Shown: one piece after another, positions 17,925 to 26,662 of the stretch
Layout of the letters: each line of letters opens with the position of its first letter
Position numbering within the stretch: position 1 is the first letter of the stretch
The notes under the pieces: model-generated
Database searches by the model: none
What the model saw: only the letters and a program-made list of their open reading frames with translations
Told to the model about the DNA's origin: nothing
Translations under genes and position numbers: made by a program
NCBI RefSeq assembly: GCF_013342145.1
Contig: NZ_JABUQZ010000001.1
Span: 2,170,001 to 2,234,000, forward strand
Length of the DNA stretch: 64,000 nt
Reading direction: 5' to 3'
Origin: Haloterrigena gelatinilytica
Lineage (GTDB): Archaea; Halobacteriota; Halobacteria; Halobacteriales; Natrialbaceae

Positions 17925-18050
17925 CTTTCTTTCTACTAGTCTAGAATAGACCTAGATATAATAGTATTATATCTTGTGATGGAGGAAACATGATCTTCTA
18001 CACTAGTATTTAAATATCTGAATTGAACTTTCGTATCAGAGAACCACATT
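17925..18050. other. AT-rich core, probable duplex-unwinding element
   Basis: The longest A/T-dominated run of this region, including TATAATAGTATTATATC and TAGTATTTAAATATCTG, lying between inverted ORB-like repeats. It also carries promoter-like TATA sequences, so stray transcription is possible. Confidence 0.75.
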
Positions 18051-18109
18051 ACATCTCGAGCACGCTCCCTCCCACCATCGAGTACAGGGTCCCCCAGTCT
18101 CGAACACCG

Positions 18110-18128
18110 TTTCACTCTGAACGAGGGG
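18110..18128 (-). other. ORB-like repeat 3
   Basis: TTTCACTCTGAACGAGGGG, exact reverse complement of repeat 2, on the far side of the AT-rich core. Confidence 0.8.
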
Positions 18129-18266
18129 AGGGACCCTCGAGTCCGACTCCAGCTTGAGTGCATCTCGACGCCGCGTTCTCTCTGTCACTGCCATCTCGTA
18201 TTACCCGTTTTCAGACCCGTTTCAGCCCGAAAACCGTCGCTGCTATCGAGGCCGAACCGGCGGACA

Positions 18267-18285
18267 CCCCTCGTTCAGAGTGAAA
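18267..18285 (+). other. ORB-like repeat 4
   Basis: CCCCTCGTTCAGAGTGAAA, exact copy of repeats 1 and 2. Confidence 0.8.
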
Positions 18286-18328
18286 GTCCTCCCGCTCTGT
18301 CAGAATCGGCCCGACGCTCTCAGCGCCG

Positions 18329-18347
18329 TTTCACTCTGAACGACGGG
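18329..18347 (-). other. ORB-like repeat 5 (variant)
   Basis: TTTCACTCTGAACGACGGG: one mismatch (A-C-G for A-G-G) in the G-string end. Confidence 0.75.
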
Positions 18348-18397
18348 TCCGTCCGTTACTGGGACGCTCCACCGCCCGTTTCTCGCCCCGGTGCCCC

Positions 18398-18416
18398 TTT
18401 CACTCTGAACCGGGGG
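18398..18416 (-). other. ORB-like repeat 6 (variant)
   Basis: TTTCACTCTGAACCGGGGG: core intact, variation limited to the bases before the G-string. Confidence 0.75.
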
Positions 18417-18553
18417 TGTCCGTGCTACCGTTCGGCGCTTCGATCGGTCGCCCCGTGATCTCGAAGCGCGCTCGGTTCGGCAGCGACGACCGTCACCACG
18501 AGACGTGACACAGACACACGTATTCCTATGGGCCTGGCTCGAGGACACAGCGT

Positions 18554-19420
18554 ATGGTCCGCAGAAGCGTTCTGTTCACGCCCGGCGACCGCCCCGAGAT
18601 GCTTCGCAAGGCGCCCGCCGCCGGAGCGGACGTGATCGTGTTCGATCTCGAGGACGCCGTCGCCCCCCGACGAAAGGACGAGGCCCGCGAGTCGGTCCGC
18701 GAGGTGCTCACCGATCCCGCGTTCGATCCCGACTGCGAGGTTTGCGTTCGCGTCAACGCCGGCGACTCGGCGCTGGCGGCCGACCTCCAGACCGTTCTCG
18801 ATCCGGCGGAAACGGACGTCGATCGTCGACTCGATAGCGTCATGGCCCCGAAAGTCGCCTCGGCGGCGGACGTCCGCCACCTCGCGGACGAAATCGCGAA
18901 GTACGACCGCACGCTGCCCGTCTTCGCGCTGATCGAGAGCGCGGCCGGAGTCCTCGCCGCACCGGAGATCGCCGCCGCGCGGGCGACCGACGCGCTCGTC
19001 TTCGGCGCCGAGGACCTCTCGGCGGATATCGGCGCGACCCGCAGCGCCGAGGGGACGGAAGTGCTCTACGCTCGCGAGCGCGTCGTGATCGCCGCCGCCG
19101 CCCACGACTGTACGGCGATCGATACGCTCGTGACCGACTTCGAGGACGAGCGGCGGCTCCGCGAGGACGCCGACCGTTCCGTCCGGCTCGGCTACGACGG
19201 CAAACTGGCGATCCACCCGGCCCAGGTCGACCCGATCAACGAGGCCTTCACTCCCAGCGAAGCGGATCGGGAGTGGGCCGAACGCGTCCTCGAGGCCAAA
19301 CGCGAGGCCGACGCCGAAGGCCACGGGGTCTTCGAAGTCGACGGCGAGATGATCGACGCGCCGCTGATCGCCCAGGCTGAACGAATTCAGGAGCGAGCGG
19401 CGGCCGGCGACGAGAACTGA
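18554..19420 (+). CDS. HpcH/HpaI aldolase / CitE-like CoA-ester lyase
   Basis: 288 residues. Family motifs are RRSVLFTPGDRPEML, the metal/phosphate segment DVIVFDLEDAVAPRRKDEAR, VCVRVNAGD, MAPKVASAADV, FALIESAAGVL (metal Glu), VFGAEDLSADIG (metal Asp) and GKLAIHPAQVDPIN. These are hallmarks of the CitE/malyl-CoA-lyase-like branch. In haloarchaea such proteins include beta-methylmalyl-CoA lyase and malyl-CoA thioesterase of the methylaspartate cycle, a pathway that runs through glutamate. The glutamate dehydrogenase gene 109 nt downstream fits that, but the exact substrate is undecided. The gene borders the origin. Confidence 0.85.
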   Translation: MVRRSVLFTPGDRPEMLRKAPAAGADVIVFDLEDAVAPRRKDEARESVREVLTDPAFDPDCEVCVRVNAGDSALAADLQTVLDPAETDVDRRLDSVMAPKVASAADVRHLADEIAKYDRTLPVFALIESAAGVLAAPEIAAARATDALVFGAEDLSADIGATRSAEGTEVLYARERVVIAAAAHDCTAIDTLVTDFEDERRLREDADRSVRLGYDGKLAIHPAQVDPINEAFTPSEADREWAERVLEAKREADAEGHGVFEVDGEMIDAPLIAQAERIQERAAAGDEN

Positions 19421-19528
19421 CTGAGCGTTCAAAATACAAGGGGAGACAAATCACCTTGGTGGATAGTTGATCATGAGGTATGGTAGATATTCGCTACGCT
19501 TATCCCCCCGTCGTGAAAATCACTGGGT

Positions 19529-20785
19529 ATGACCCAGGGTACCAACCCGTTCGAAAGTCTGCAGTCCCAGATCGACGACGCCGCCGCGTACCTCGACGTC
19601 GAGGACGACGTGATCGAGCGGCTCAAACACCCCGAACGCGTGCTCGAGACGAACCTCTCCGTGGAGATGGACGACGGGAGCCTCGAGCGGTTCAAAGCAT
19701 TCCGCTCGCAGTTCAACGGCGACCGCGGCCCCTACAAAGGCGGCATCCGCTACCACCCGCAGGTCTCCCGCGACGAGGTCAAGGCCCTCTCGGGCTGGAT
19801 GACCTACAAGACGGCGACCGTCGACATCCCGCTGGGCGGCGGGAAGGGCGGCATCATCATCGATCCCGCCGAGTACTCCGAGAGCGAACTCGAGCGGATC
19901 ACCCGCGCGTTCGCGAAGGAACTCCGTCCGCTGATCGGCGAAGACCGCGACGTCCCCGCGCCCGACGTCAACACGGGCCAACGGGAGATGAACTGGATCA
20001 AAGACACCTACGAGACCCTGGAAAACACCACCGAGCCGGGCGTGATCACGGGCAAGAACCTCGCTAGCGGTGGCAGCGAGGGCCGCGTCGAGGCGACGGG
20101 CCGCTCGACCGTCATCGCCGCGCGCGAGGCCTTCGACTACCTCGACAAGGACCTCGAGGGCGCGACCGTCGCCGTTCAGGGCTACGGGAACGCCGGCTGG
20201 ATCGCCGCCAAACTGATCGACGAGATGGGCGCGACCGTCGTCGCCGCCAGCGACTCCTCGGGCGGGATCTACAACCCCGACGGCTTCGATCCCGTCGCCG
20301 CGAAAGATCACAAGAACGAGACCGGCAGCGTCGTCGGCTACGAGGAAAGCGAGGAGGAGATCACCAACGAGGACGTCCTGACGATGGACGTCGACCTGCT
20401 GATCCCCGCGGCCCTCGAGAACGCCATCGACGCCGACCTCGCGGAGGACGTGCAAGCGGACGTCATCTCCGAGGCCGCCAACGGGCCGTTGACGCCCGAC
20501 GCTGACGCCGTCCTCGAGGACGAGGACGTGTTCGTGATCCCGGACATCCTCGCGAACGCCGGCGGAGTCACCGTCTCGTACTTCGAGTGGGTCCAGAACC
20601 GACAGCGCTTCTACTGGAGCGAGGAGCGCGTCAACGAGGAGCTCGAAGACCACATCGTCGACGCCTTCGACTCGCTGGTCGAGACCATCGAGGAACACGA
20701 CATCGCCAACCCCCGCACCGCGACGTACGTGGTCGCGATCCAGCGGGTCGCCGACTCCTTCGAGGAAGCCGGCTCGTTCCCGTAA
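19529..20785 (+). CDS. gdhA: Glutamate dehydrogenase (second paralogue)
   Basis: 418 residues. It shares the whole set of family blocks with the enzyme at 13030 ([71 protein letters not shown]) but differs widely elsewhere, so the duplication is old rather than recent. Paralogues of this kind in haloarchaea may split catabolic (NAD) and anabolic (NADP) roles; the sequence alone does not settle which is which. A possible TATA (CGCTTATCC, about 19497) lies 25-30 nt upstream of the ATG. The symbol is provisional. Confidence 0.9.
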   Translation: MTQGTNPFESLQSQIDDAAAYLDVEDDVIERLKHPERVLETNLSVEMDDGSLERFKAFRSQFNGDRGPYKGGIRYHPQVSRDEVKALSGWMTYKTATVDIPLGGGKGGIIIDPAEYSESELERITRAFAKELRPLIGEDRDVPAPDVNTGQREMNWIKDTYETLENTTEPGVITGKNLASGGSEGRVEATGRSTVIAAREAFDYLDKDLEGATVAVQGYGNAGWIAAKLIDEMGATVVAASDSSGGIYNPDGFDPVAAKDHKNETGSVVGYEESEEEITNEDVLTMDVDLLIPAALENAIDADLAEDVQADVISEAANGPLTPDADAVLEDEDVFVIPDILANAGGVTVSYFEWVQNRQRFYWSEERVNEELEDHIVDAFDSLVETIEEHDIANPRTATYVVAIQRVADSFEEAGSFP

Positions 20786-20875
20786 GCCGTCGATTCTCCG
20801 CGAAGCCGAGCCGGCGAACGGACGGTCGCTCTCGGTATCTTTTTGGTCGCCGCTGGTAACCCACGCACAGAGCGA

Positions 20876-21373
20876 ATGGTCCGGGAACGGCTCGCCAGGT
20901 ATCGTGATCGCATCCGCCGGAAACTCGTCGCAGCGTTTCGCGAGGAGCACACTCCCCATCAGATCGCCGCGAGCTTCGCGATCGGGATCTTCGTGACGGC
21001 GCTTCCGACCGGCGGGCTGGGCGTCGGGCTGTTTTTCGTCCTCGTCTCGCTACAGGCCTGGATCAGCAAACCCGCGATTTTCGCCTCCGTCGCCGTTCTC
21101 AACCCGGTCGTGAAACCAGCGGTGTACCTCTCGAGTTTTCAGGTCGGCGCCGTCCTGCTGGGATCGGACTCGGTGGCCTCTCGAGACGCGCTGTCCGGCG
21201 AGTTGGCGCGGGTTGCGATCCGTCAACTCGTACTCGGGAACGTCGTGATCGCCGTCGGGTTGGCCGTCGTCGGATACGTACTGCTCCGGTATGTAACACA
21301 ACTTCACCGCCGTCGGTCGGACCGATTCGAGGCGCCAGCCGAATCGGGGATATTCGGCAACCTTCGTCGCTGA
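20876..21373 (+). CDS. DUF2062-family membrane protein
   Basis: 165 residues from the ATG at 20876. The segment EEHTPHQIAASFAIGIFVTALPTGGLGVGLF, then AWISKPAIFASVAVLNPVVKPAVY, is the DUF2062 signature (a P-x-x-IA-x-x-x-AxG core and the N-P motif). Three hydrophobic helices suggest an integral membrane protein. The function of the family is not established. Its neighbours do not clarify the role. Confidence 0.75.
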   Translation: MVRERLARYRDRIRRKLVAAFREEHTPHQIAASFAIGIFVTALPTGGLGVGLFFVLVSLQAWISKPAIFASVAVLNPVVKPAVYLSSFQVGAVLLGSDSVASRDALSGELARVAIRQLVLGNVVIAVGLAVVGYVLLRYVTQLHRRRSDRFEAPAESGIFGNLRR

Positions 21374-21482
21374 AAACCGCGGCTTCGAAATTCGGCCTCG
21401 AGAGTGCGAAACATCTTGTCGTTTCGACAGAATCTCAGAAGTCCGATAAATTCATAGGAACGGAACTCCCATTGTTTCGAAG

Positions 21483-22271
21483 ATGAATCGAAGAGCGCTG
21501 CTCGGTGGACTCGGTGCCGTCGGACTGGCGAGCCTGTCGGGCTGTCTGGGGCTGGTCGGAATGGACAGCCACGAGTCGTCGCCGGCCGGCGTCGATCCGG
21601 CCGTCCGCGAGGAAACCGGCTACGAACAGACCGCGATCGACGAGGTCGTCGTCGAAAAGGAGGTCGAGGTCAGCGCCTACTCCGAGACGATTACCGTTAC
21701 GAACTACAAGACCACCCACGAGAAGTCCGTGGAACTTCCGCCGCTCGGGAGCCGGCGCGCCGCCGTCTTCACCGTGCTCACCTCCCCCCAGATCGGGATC
21801 GCGGGTCGGAACTTCAACCCCGTCGAAGACATGTCGACGAACGAACTCGTCGATCTGATCGCGGAGAACTACGACGATATCGGCGACATCTCCCACGAGG
21901 AGGACGGCGAGATCACGATCCTCGACGAGACGACGAAGCGGTCGCGGTTCAGCGCCGACGCGACGTTCAACGGGCACGACCTCGAGGTCGACGTCCACGT
22001 CACCGAGGCCGTCGAAGCCGACGACGACCTGCTCGTGACCATCGGCGTCTACCCGCAGTACGTCCGGGATCAGGAGATGGACAACGTGTTCTCGCTCATG
22101 GAGGCCGTCGACACGGACGCCGAGGAAGAGGAGGATAACGTCGACGGAAACGAGAGCGACGGAAACGGCGACGCCGACGAATCCGACGGTGGAAACGGCA
22201 CCGAATCCGAAGACAGCGACGGCGGCGAGAACAACGAGAGCGGTGACGATCTGCTCGAGACCGTCGAGTAA
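21483..22271 (+). CDS. DUF6517-like Tat lipoprotein
   Basis: 262 residues. The leader MNRRALLGGLGAVGLASLSG ends in a lipobox cysteine (SGC at 20-22), implying Tat export and lipid anchoring. The body (about 35-200) is beta-rich, with the TITVTNYKTTHEKSVEL and VFTVLTSPQIGIAGRNFNPV stretches that recall the haloarchaeal DUF6517 family. The last 55 residues are an Asp/Glu/Asn/Gly/Ser spacer. A CGATAAATT TATA-like stretch lies about 32-40 nt before the start. Function unknown; probably a cell-surface protein. Confidence 0.7.
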   Translation: MNRRALLGGLGAVGLASLSGCLGLVGMDSHESSPAGVDPAVREETGYEQTAIDEVVVEKEVEVSAYSETITVTNYKTTHEKSVELPPLGSRRAAVFTVLTSPQIGIAGRNFNPVEDMSTNELVDLIAENYDDIGDISHEEDGEITILDETTKRSRFSADATFNGHDLEVDVHVTEAVEADDDLLVTIGVYPQYVRDQEMDNVFSLMEAVDTDAEEEEDNVDGNESDGNGDADESDGGNGTESEDSDGGENNESGDDLLETVE

Positions 22272-22325
22272 CCCGCTCTCGTTCCTCGCACCGTCGCACC
22301 GTTCCGGACTCCGGCTCGAGGTCGT

Positions 22326-23519
22326 TCAGAGGCCCAGTTCGCGTCCGATGACGAGGTGCTGGATCTCGCTGGTTCCCTCGCCGATCTCCATCAGTTTCGC
22401 GTCGCGGTAGAACCGCTGGGGCGCGAAGTCGGTGGTGTAGCCGTAGCCGCCAAGCACCTGGACGGCGTCCTCGGCGACCTCGCGGGCGGCTTCGCTGGCG
22501 TCGAGTTTCGCGAGCGCGGACTCGCGGGTCACGGGCTCGCCCTCGTCGTAGGTGCGGGCCGCGCGGTGCGTGAGCAGGCGCGCGCGCTCGGTCTTGCGGT
22601 GCATGTCGACGATCTTGTCGCGGACGGCGTCGAACTCGCAGATCGGCTGGCCGAACTGCTCGCGCTCTTTGCTGTACTCCTTGGCGTGTTCGTAAGCGCC
22701 CTGAGCCAGTCCCGTCGAGAGCGCGGCGATCGAGATGCGGCCGCCGTCGAGCGTTTTCTTGGTCTGGGTCCACCCCTCGCCCTCCTCGCCCAGTAGTCGA
22801 TCCTCGGGAAGCCGCACGTTCTCGAGGCGAATTTCGCAGGTCGGCGAGGCGTTCAACCCCATCTTGTCCCAGACGGTCGTCACCTCGAAGCCGTCGTCCT
22901 CGCGGGGGTCGACGATGAACGTCGAAATCCCGTCGTAGCCGGCGTCGGGGTCGGTGACGGCCTTGACGAGGATCGAGCCCGCCTCGCTGGCGTTCGTGAT
23001 GAACTGCTTGGTCCCGTTCAGGACCCATTCGTCGCCGTCCTCGGAAGCCGTGACTTCCGAGGGAGCAGCCGAGCTACGCTCGGCGGAGTCTCGCTCCGCG
23101 GTCGTCTCCATGTCCGAGGCGTCGGAGCCGCTGTCGGGTTCGGTCAGCGCCCAGCCGCCGAGGTACTCGCCCTCCGCTAGGGGCCGCAGCCAGCGTTCCT
23201 TCTGCGCACGCGTGCCGAACTGCTCGATTGGCTTCGAGGCCAGCGACGTGTGGGCGACGTAGGAGAGCCCGATCGAGCCCGAGACCCGACCGAGTTCCTC
23301 GGCGACCAGCGCGTACATGAGCGTGTCGCCGCCGAGGCCGCCGTACTCCTCGTCGATGGGAACGCCCATCATATCGAGGTCCGCGAGCTGATCGAAGATC
23401 TCCGCGGGGAACCGGTGCTCGTCCTCGATCTCCTGGGCGATCGGCTCGATTTCGGTCTCGCAGAAGTCCCTGACGGTCTCCCGGACCATCCGGTGTTCGT
23501 CGGGCAGCTCCGTGTCCAT
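22326..23519 (-). CDS. acd: Acyl-CoA dehydrogenase
   Basis: 397 residues from the ATG at 23519; the frame is open further upstream, but MDTELPDEHRMVRETVRDF is the usual family start. FAD/substrate motifs are GGWALTEPDSGSDASDM, FITNASEAG and the C-terminal YGYTTDFAPQRFYRDAKLMEIGEGTSEIQ, where GEGTSE is next to the active-site base. Role: first oxidation of acyl-CoA in beta-oxidation or branched-chain amino-acid breakdown, passing electrons to ETF. Odd: between METTAE and DGDEWVLNGT there are about 17 extra residues (near SAERSSAAPSEVTAS) that the family lacks. They are encoded by three consecutive DNA hairpins (23041-23102). Confidence 0.9.
   Translation of the reverse strand: MDTELPDEHRMVRETVRDFCETEIEPIAQEIEDEHRFPAEIFDQLADLDMMGVPIDEEYGGLGGDTLMYALVAEELGRVSGSIGLSYVAHTSLASKPIEQFGTRAQKERWLRPLAEGEYLGGWALTEPDSGSDASDMETTAERDSAERSSAAPSEVTASEDGDEWVLNGTKQFITNASEAGSILVKAVTDPDAGYDGISTFIVDPREDDGFEVTTVWDKMGLNASPTCEIRLENVRLPEDRLLGEEGEGWTQTKKTLDGGRISIAALSTGLAQGAYEHAKEYSKEREQFGQPICEFDAVRDKIVDMHRKTERARLLTHRAARTYDEGEPVTRESALAKLDASEAAREVAEDAVQVLGGYGYTTDFAPQRFYRDAKLMEIGEGTSEIQHLVIGRELGL
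23041..23100. repeat. Three tandem hairpins inserted in-frame in the acyl-CoA dehydrogenase gene
   Basis: Perfect inverted repeats TCGGAAG/CTTCCGA (23041-23060), GCCGAGC/GCTCGGC (loop TAC, about 23068-23084) and GCGGAG/CTCCGC (loop TCTCG, about 23083-23099), one behind the other. They coincide with the extra residues that the protein family lacks, so this looks like an inserted or expanded palindromic sequence tolerated in a surface loop. Confidence 0.65.
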
Positions 23520-23653
23520 ACGCAACACTTGCCGGGGCGAAGAATAAACGCACCGCCGGAGTACGGAGAGTGTGACGAGCGGCCCGTGGCTCGAGGCGAT
23601 CGGGTAACTCGAGCCGACCGAACGACCGTCGATGTGCGGGCTCGAGCGCGGCG

Positions 23654-25012
23654 CTACCAGGTTCGATCGTCCTCGTCGCCGGTATCGTCCGATCCGTTCG
23701 TCTCGTTCTCCGAGTCGGTCTCGTCGGACTCGGTCGGCTCGGCCCACGGATCGGTACTACTCGAGTCGTCCGTCACGTCCCACGGATCGCTCTCGCAGTC
23801 GGAGTCCGACGCCTCGCTCCACGGGTCGCGATCGGGATCGGGATCGGAATCAGCACCGTCGGAATCGTCCCAGGAGTCGGCGCCGTCGGCGTCGGCCCAG
23901 GGATCCGTTTCTGCCCACGGATCGCCGTTGTCCATCGCCCGCCCGTCCCTCGAGGACCGATCGGCGCGCCGCGACGGGCCGTCAGCGGTTCCGGTCCAGT
24001 GGTCGTCTCGACCGCCCGCGGCGGCACCGGTTCCTCGAACCGCGGCCCGCTGTTCGGGGACGAGATCGAGGGCGTCGTCCGTATCGCCGAGCAACAGGAG
24101 GGCGTAGTACCGGAAGAACGTCGCGATCGGCGTCCAGATCAACCCCATAAACAGCAGGACGGCCGCGAGCGAGAGCGGACCGACGACGACGAACAGCAGG
24201 AGTCCGATCGGGCCGAGGAGGACCAGTACGAACGTCACGATCGCGATGGGGATCAGGAGCAGGAAGAGCCCGACGCCGACGACGATCCAGGCGCCGATCA
24301 GGACCGCGATGTAGAGGAACCAGAACAACACCAGGTAGAGCGCGTATTCGGTCCAGTCGGCCGTCAGCGTCGCCCGAAATCGCCTCCAGGCACCGATGAC
24401 GCCCCGATCCTCGAGGAGCATGATCGGCGCGACGAACGCGTCGGTAAAGCGGCGCACGGCCGAATAGCCGAGGTACAGCGCGAAGCCGTAGATCGAGTAC
24501 AGCCCGAACAGCCCCGGCGAGAGGTCGGCGGGGCTGCCGCCGCCGGCGGCGACGAAGGAGGCGGGTGCCGCGCCGAGCCCGCTGGCGACGAGCAAGAGCC
24601 CGAGACGAAAGCAGAACAGGCGGATCCCCTTCCCGACGTTCGCGGCGAAATACCGCCGCACGCGGACCTCGTCCGAGCGCAACGACTCGAGAAACACGAA
24701 CTCCATGATGCCGGCGACGAACGCGTAACACAGCCACGCGAACGACGCGAGTCCGACGAGGGCGAGCCCGATCGCGGCGACTTCGTCGGTCGGCACCGCG
24801 CCGTCGAGGTTTTCGACCTGCCACCCTCCGCCCGACGGATCACCGGGGACCGACAGCGCGTCGCTTCCCGGCACCGACGTGCTGAGCCCGAACCCGAGCG
24901 AGCTCACGAAGACGACGACGACCGCGAGCTTGACCCACGTCCATAGGCGTATCGGCGTCAGGAAGTTCCGACTGGCCTCGATCGCGTCGCCGAGGTCGTC
25001 GATCGCGTCCAT
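23654..25012 (-). CDS. Polytopic membrane protein with DPW-repeat acidic tail
   Basis: 452 residues from the ATG at 25012. It opens with MDAIDDLGDAIEASRNFLTP and then has about six to seven membrane segments to residue 320, including a very hydrophobic stretch around WIVVGVGLFLLLIPIAIV. The last 115 residues are a disordered, highly acidic cytoplasmic or external tail in which DPW recurs about five times (DPWAETDPWADAD, DPWSEASD, DPWDVTD, DPWAEPTE). No enzyme motif is seen. Such haloarchaeal proteins lack a described function. The DPW motifs look like short linear binding sites, which is inference. Confidence 0.7.
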   Translation of the reverse strand: MDAIDDLGDAIEASRNFLTPIRLWTWVKLAVVVVFVSSLGFGLSTSVPGSDALSVPGDPSGGGWQVENLDGAVPTDEVAAIGLALVGLASFAWLCYAFVAGIMEFVFLESLRSDEVRVRRYFAANVGKGIRLFCFRLGLLLVASGLGAAPASFVAAGGGSPADLSPGLFGLYSIYGFALYLGYSAVRRFTDAFVAPIMLLEDRGVIGAWRRFRATLTADWTEYALYLVLFWFLYIAVLIGAWIVVGVGLFLLLIPIAIVTFVLVLLGPIGLLLFVVVGPLSLAAVLLFMGLIWTPIATFFRYYALLLLGDTDDALDLVPEQRAAVRGTGAAAGGRDDHWTGTADGPSRRADRSSRDGRAMDNGDPWAETDPWADADGADSWDDSDGADSDPDPDRDPWSEASDSDCESDPWDVTDDSSSTDPWAEPTESDETDSENETNGSDDTGDEDDRTW

Positions 25013-25178
25013 ACGTACCCTGTCGTTCAGTTGCGCTGTTGATAACAATACTGTTCTCCGGTCCGAGCGGATCGCATCGACGGCTGTTCGCCCCGCCAGC
25101 CGCCGACTCGAGTGTCGTTCACCGCCGATACGTCGCTCCGAAAACAGTTCGGGACGCATTTAACCTCGAAGCTCCCAC

Positions 25179-25994
25179 ATGCGAGGTATGGACATCCGCC
25201 GGCTCGCCCGAGGGACCGTCGAGTGGGATCGCCTCGAGCGCGTGGTCCGGACGCTGGCGGATCGCTACGACCGCGAGGCGGTCCGCGTGGAGTTTCTGGA
25301 GGCCGACAACTGGCTGTCGACCCCTTGTGTCATCGACGACGAGTGGTTCGTCAAGATCGTCTCCCGGCAGAACGCGCTGGTCCACGCGCTGTTGACGGCC
25401 GGGCGCAACGTCGGCGCGGTGTCGGCGGGGACCGACGGCTTCTTCGGCCGATTCGATACGCCCCGCGCGATGGTCGAACACGAGTACGAGGCGACCGAGC
25501 GCATGCGCGAGATCGGCATCAACGCGCCCCGGCCGATCGACGCCTTCGAGGTCAACGGACTCGGCGTGCTCGTCCTCGAGTACCTCCCCGAGTTTCGCTC
25601 GCTCGACGACGCGCCCGACTGGCTGGTCGCCGAGCGCGCGCCGGAACTGTTCGAGATCCTGGCCACGCTGCGCGATCACGGGATGGCCCACGGCGACCTG
25701 CGCGCGGAGAACATCCTGCTGTGTGACGGCGAGTTCTACTTCATCGACGCCACCAACGTCCACGACGACCGCGTCGCCGAGACCACCGCCTACGATCTGG
25801 CCTGCGCGCTGGCGGTCCTCGAGCCCCGGATCGGCGCCCCCGACGCCGTCGGTGCGGCCGCGTCGGTCTACGAGCCCGAGGAGTTGCTCGCGGCGCGACG
25901 GTTTCTCGACTTCGTTCGGCTGCGCCCCGATCACGAGTTCGACGCCAACCGCGTGCGACTCGAGCTCGAGCAGGCGGCGGAACTGCGCCGGTAG
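25179..25994 (+). CDS. RIO-type serine/threonine kinase-like protein
   Basis: 271 residues from 25179 (an ATG at 25188 is the alternative). A small N-terminal helical domain precedes a compact kinase: ATP-anchoring Lys in DEWFVKIVSRQNALV, catalytic loop MAHGDLRAENILL (HxDxxxxN), metal-binding Asp in FYFIDATNVHDD, where RIO1 kinases have IDVSQ. Lacking activation and substrate-binding loops, it belongs with atypical RIO kinases. These act in ribosome maturation or as ATPases. The divergent membrane protein gene upstream gives no added hint. Confidence 0.8.
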   Translation: MRGMDIRRLARGTVEWDRLERVVRTLADRYDREAVRVEFLEADNWLSTPCVIDDEWFVKIVSRQNALVHALLTAGRNVGAVSAGTDGFFGRFDTPRAMVEHEYEATERMREIGINAPRPIDAFEVNGLGVLVLEYLPEFRSLDDAPDWLVAERAPELFEILATLRDHGMAHGDLRAENILLCDGEFYFIDATNVHDDRVAETTAYDLACALAVLEPRIGAPDAVGAAASVYEPEELLAARRFLDFVRLRPDHEFDANRVRLELEQAAELRR

Positions 25995-26662
25995 TGATCC
26001 GCCTCGACCGTTCTATCCGGAGACGCGCAACCACAGTTGGTGCGGACGAAACGGCCGATTTCAGCCGTGCGAACGGATTATCGGCCGCATTGGAAAACCC
26101 CGTGACCACCTGTTTTCGATCGAGATGACGACGGGGTCCGCGAGACGCTGCGCGATCACGACGCTCCGCCCGGAGCGGAGTCGGCGATCCGCGGACGCGG
26201 CTCCGGGTGACGCGGTTCGTAGTTCGCGTCCGGTTCGTTCGGTACGGTTTCGACGCGCGTTCCTCGTCAGCGCTCGTCGAGGGATCGATAGCGCGACCGG
26301 ACGGCTATCGACGGACTCGAGCGCGCTCAGATACGGATGAGGGTGGTGGATTTATCGACGTAGTTATAGCTGGCACAACAGTTTAGCGGAGAGATAGGTG
26401 TCCTTAACAGAGCCATAGTGAACCGTTGGTGGCCTAAACGGGCACGTAATGCACCCCGCTGGTCCCGTCACCGGGCTCCGGCCGCCGCGGTCGGACTCGG
26501 ACCAGACGCCGGAGTGGTATTCGCCGGAGCGAGCCGCAGAGACAGCGCTGGCGACCGATCGGCCGCGACCGCTCGGTTCGCCGATCGGCGACCGGTCGCC
26601 GTCGCCGTCGCCGGCGCCGGGAACAGAGACGACGAGGAACGCCTAACGCCACCGCGTCAACT
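25995..26662. other. Gene-free stretch upstream of the surface protein gene
   Basis: About 670 nt. A TATA-like GTAGTTATAGC is at about 26359-26369. If used, it would give a leader of some 270 nt before the ATG at 26663. The only open frame in that leader (GTG 26418 to 26666, 82 codons, overlapping the next ATG by 4 nt) is basic and Ala/Arg-rich, and I do not accept it as a gene. Nothing else recognised. Confidence 0.45.

Larger units (their letters stand above)
17578..18553. other. Predicted replication origin (orc1-linked)
   Basis: A 976-nt gene-free stretch directly upstream of orc1. It has five ORB-like repeats in both orientations (17748 forward; 18110, 18329, 18398 reverse; 18267 forward) and one pronounced AT-rich core at about 17925-18050, the likely duplex-unwinding element. 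The core sits between the forward repeat at 17748 and the reverse repeat at 18110, so the two face each other across it. This is the standard layout of haloarchaeal chromosomal or megaplasmid origins. Whether it is active cannot be read from sequence. Confidence 0.85.

Noticed and set aside
17936-18163. 75-codon open frame (minus) in the AT-rich core
   Set aside because: Lies across the likely unwinding element and an ORB-like repeat; composition is not haloarchaeal and no motif is seen.
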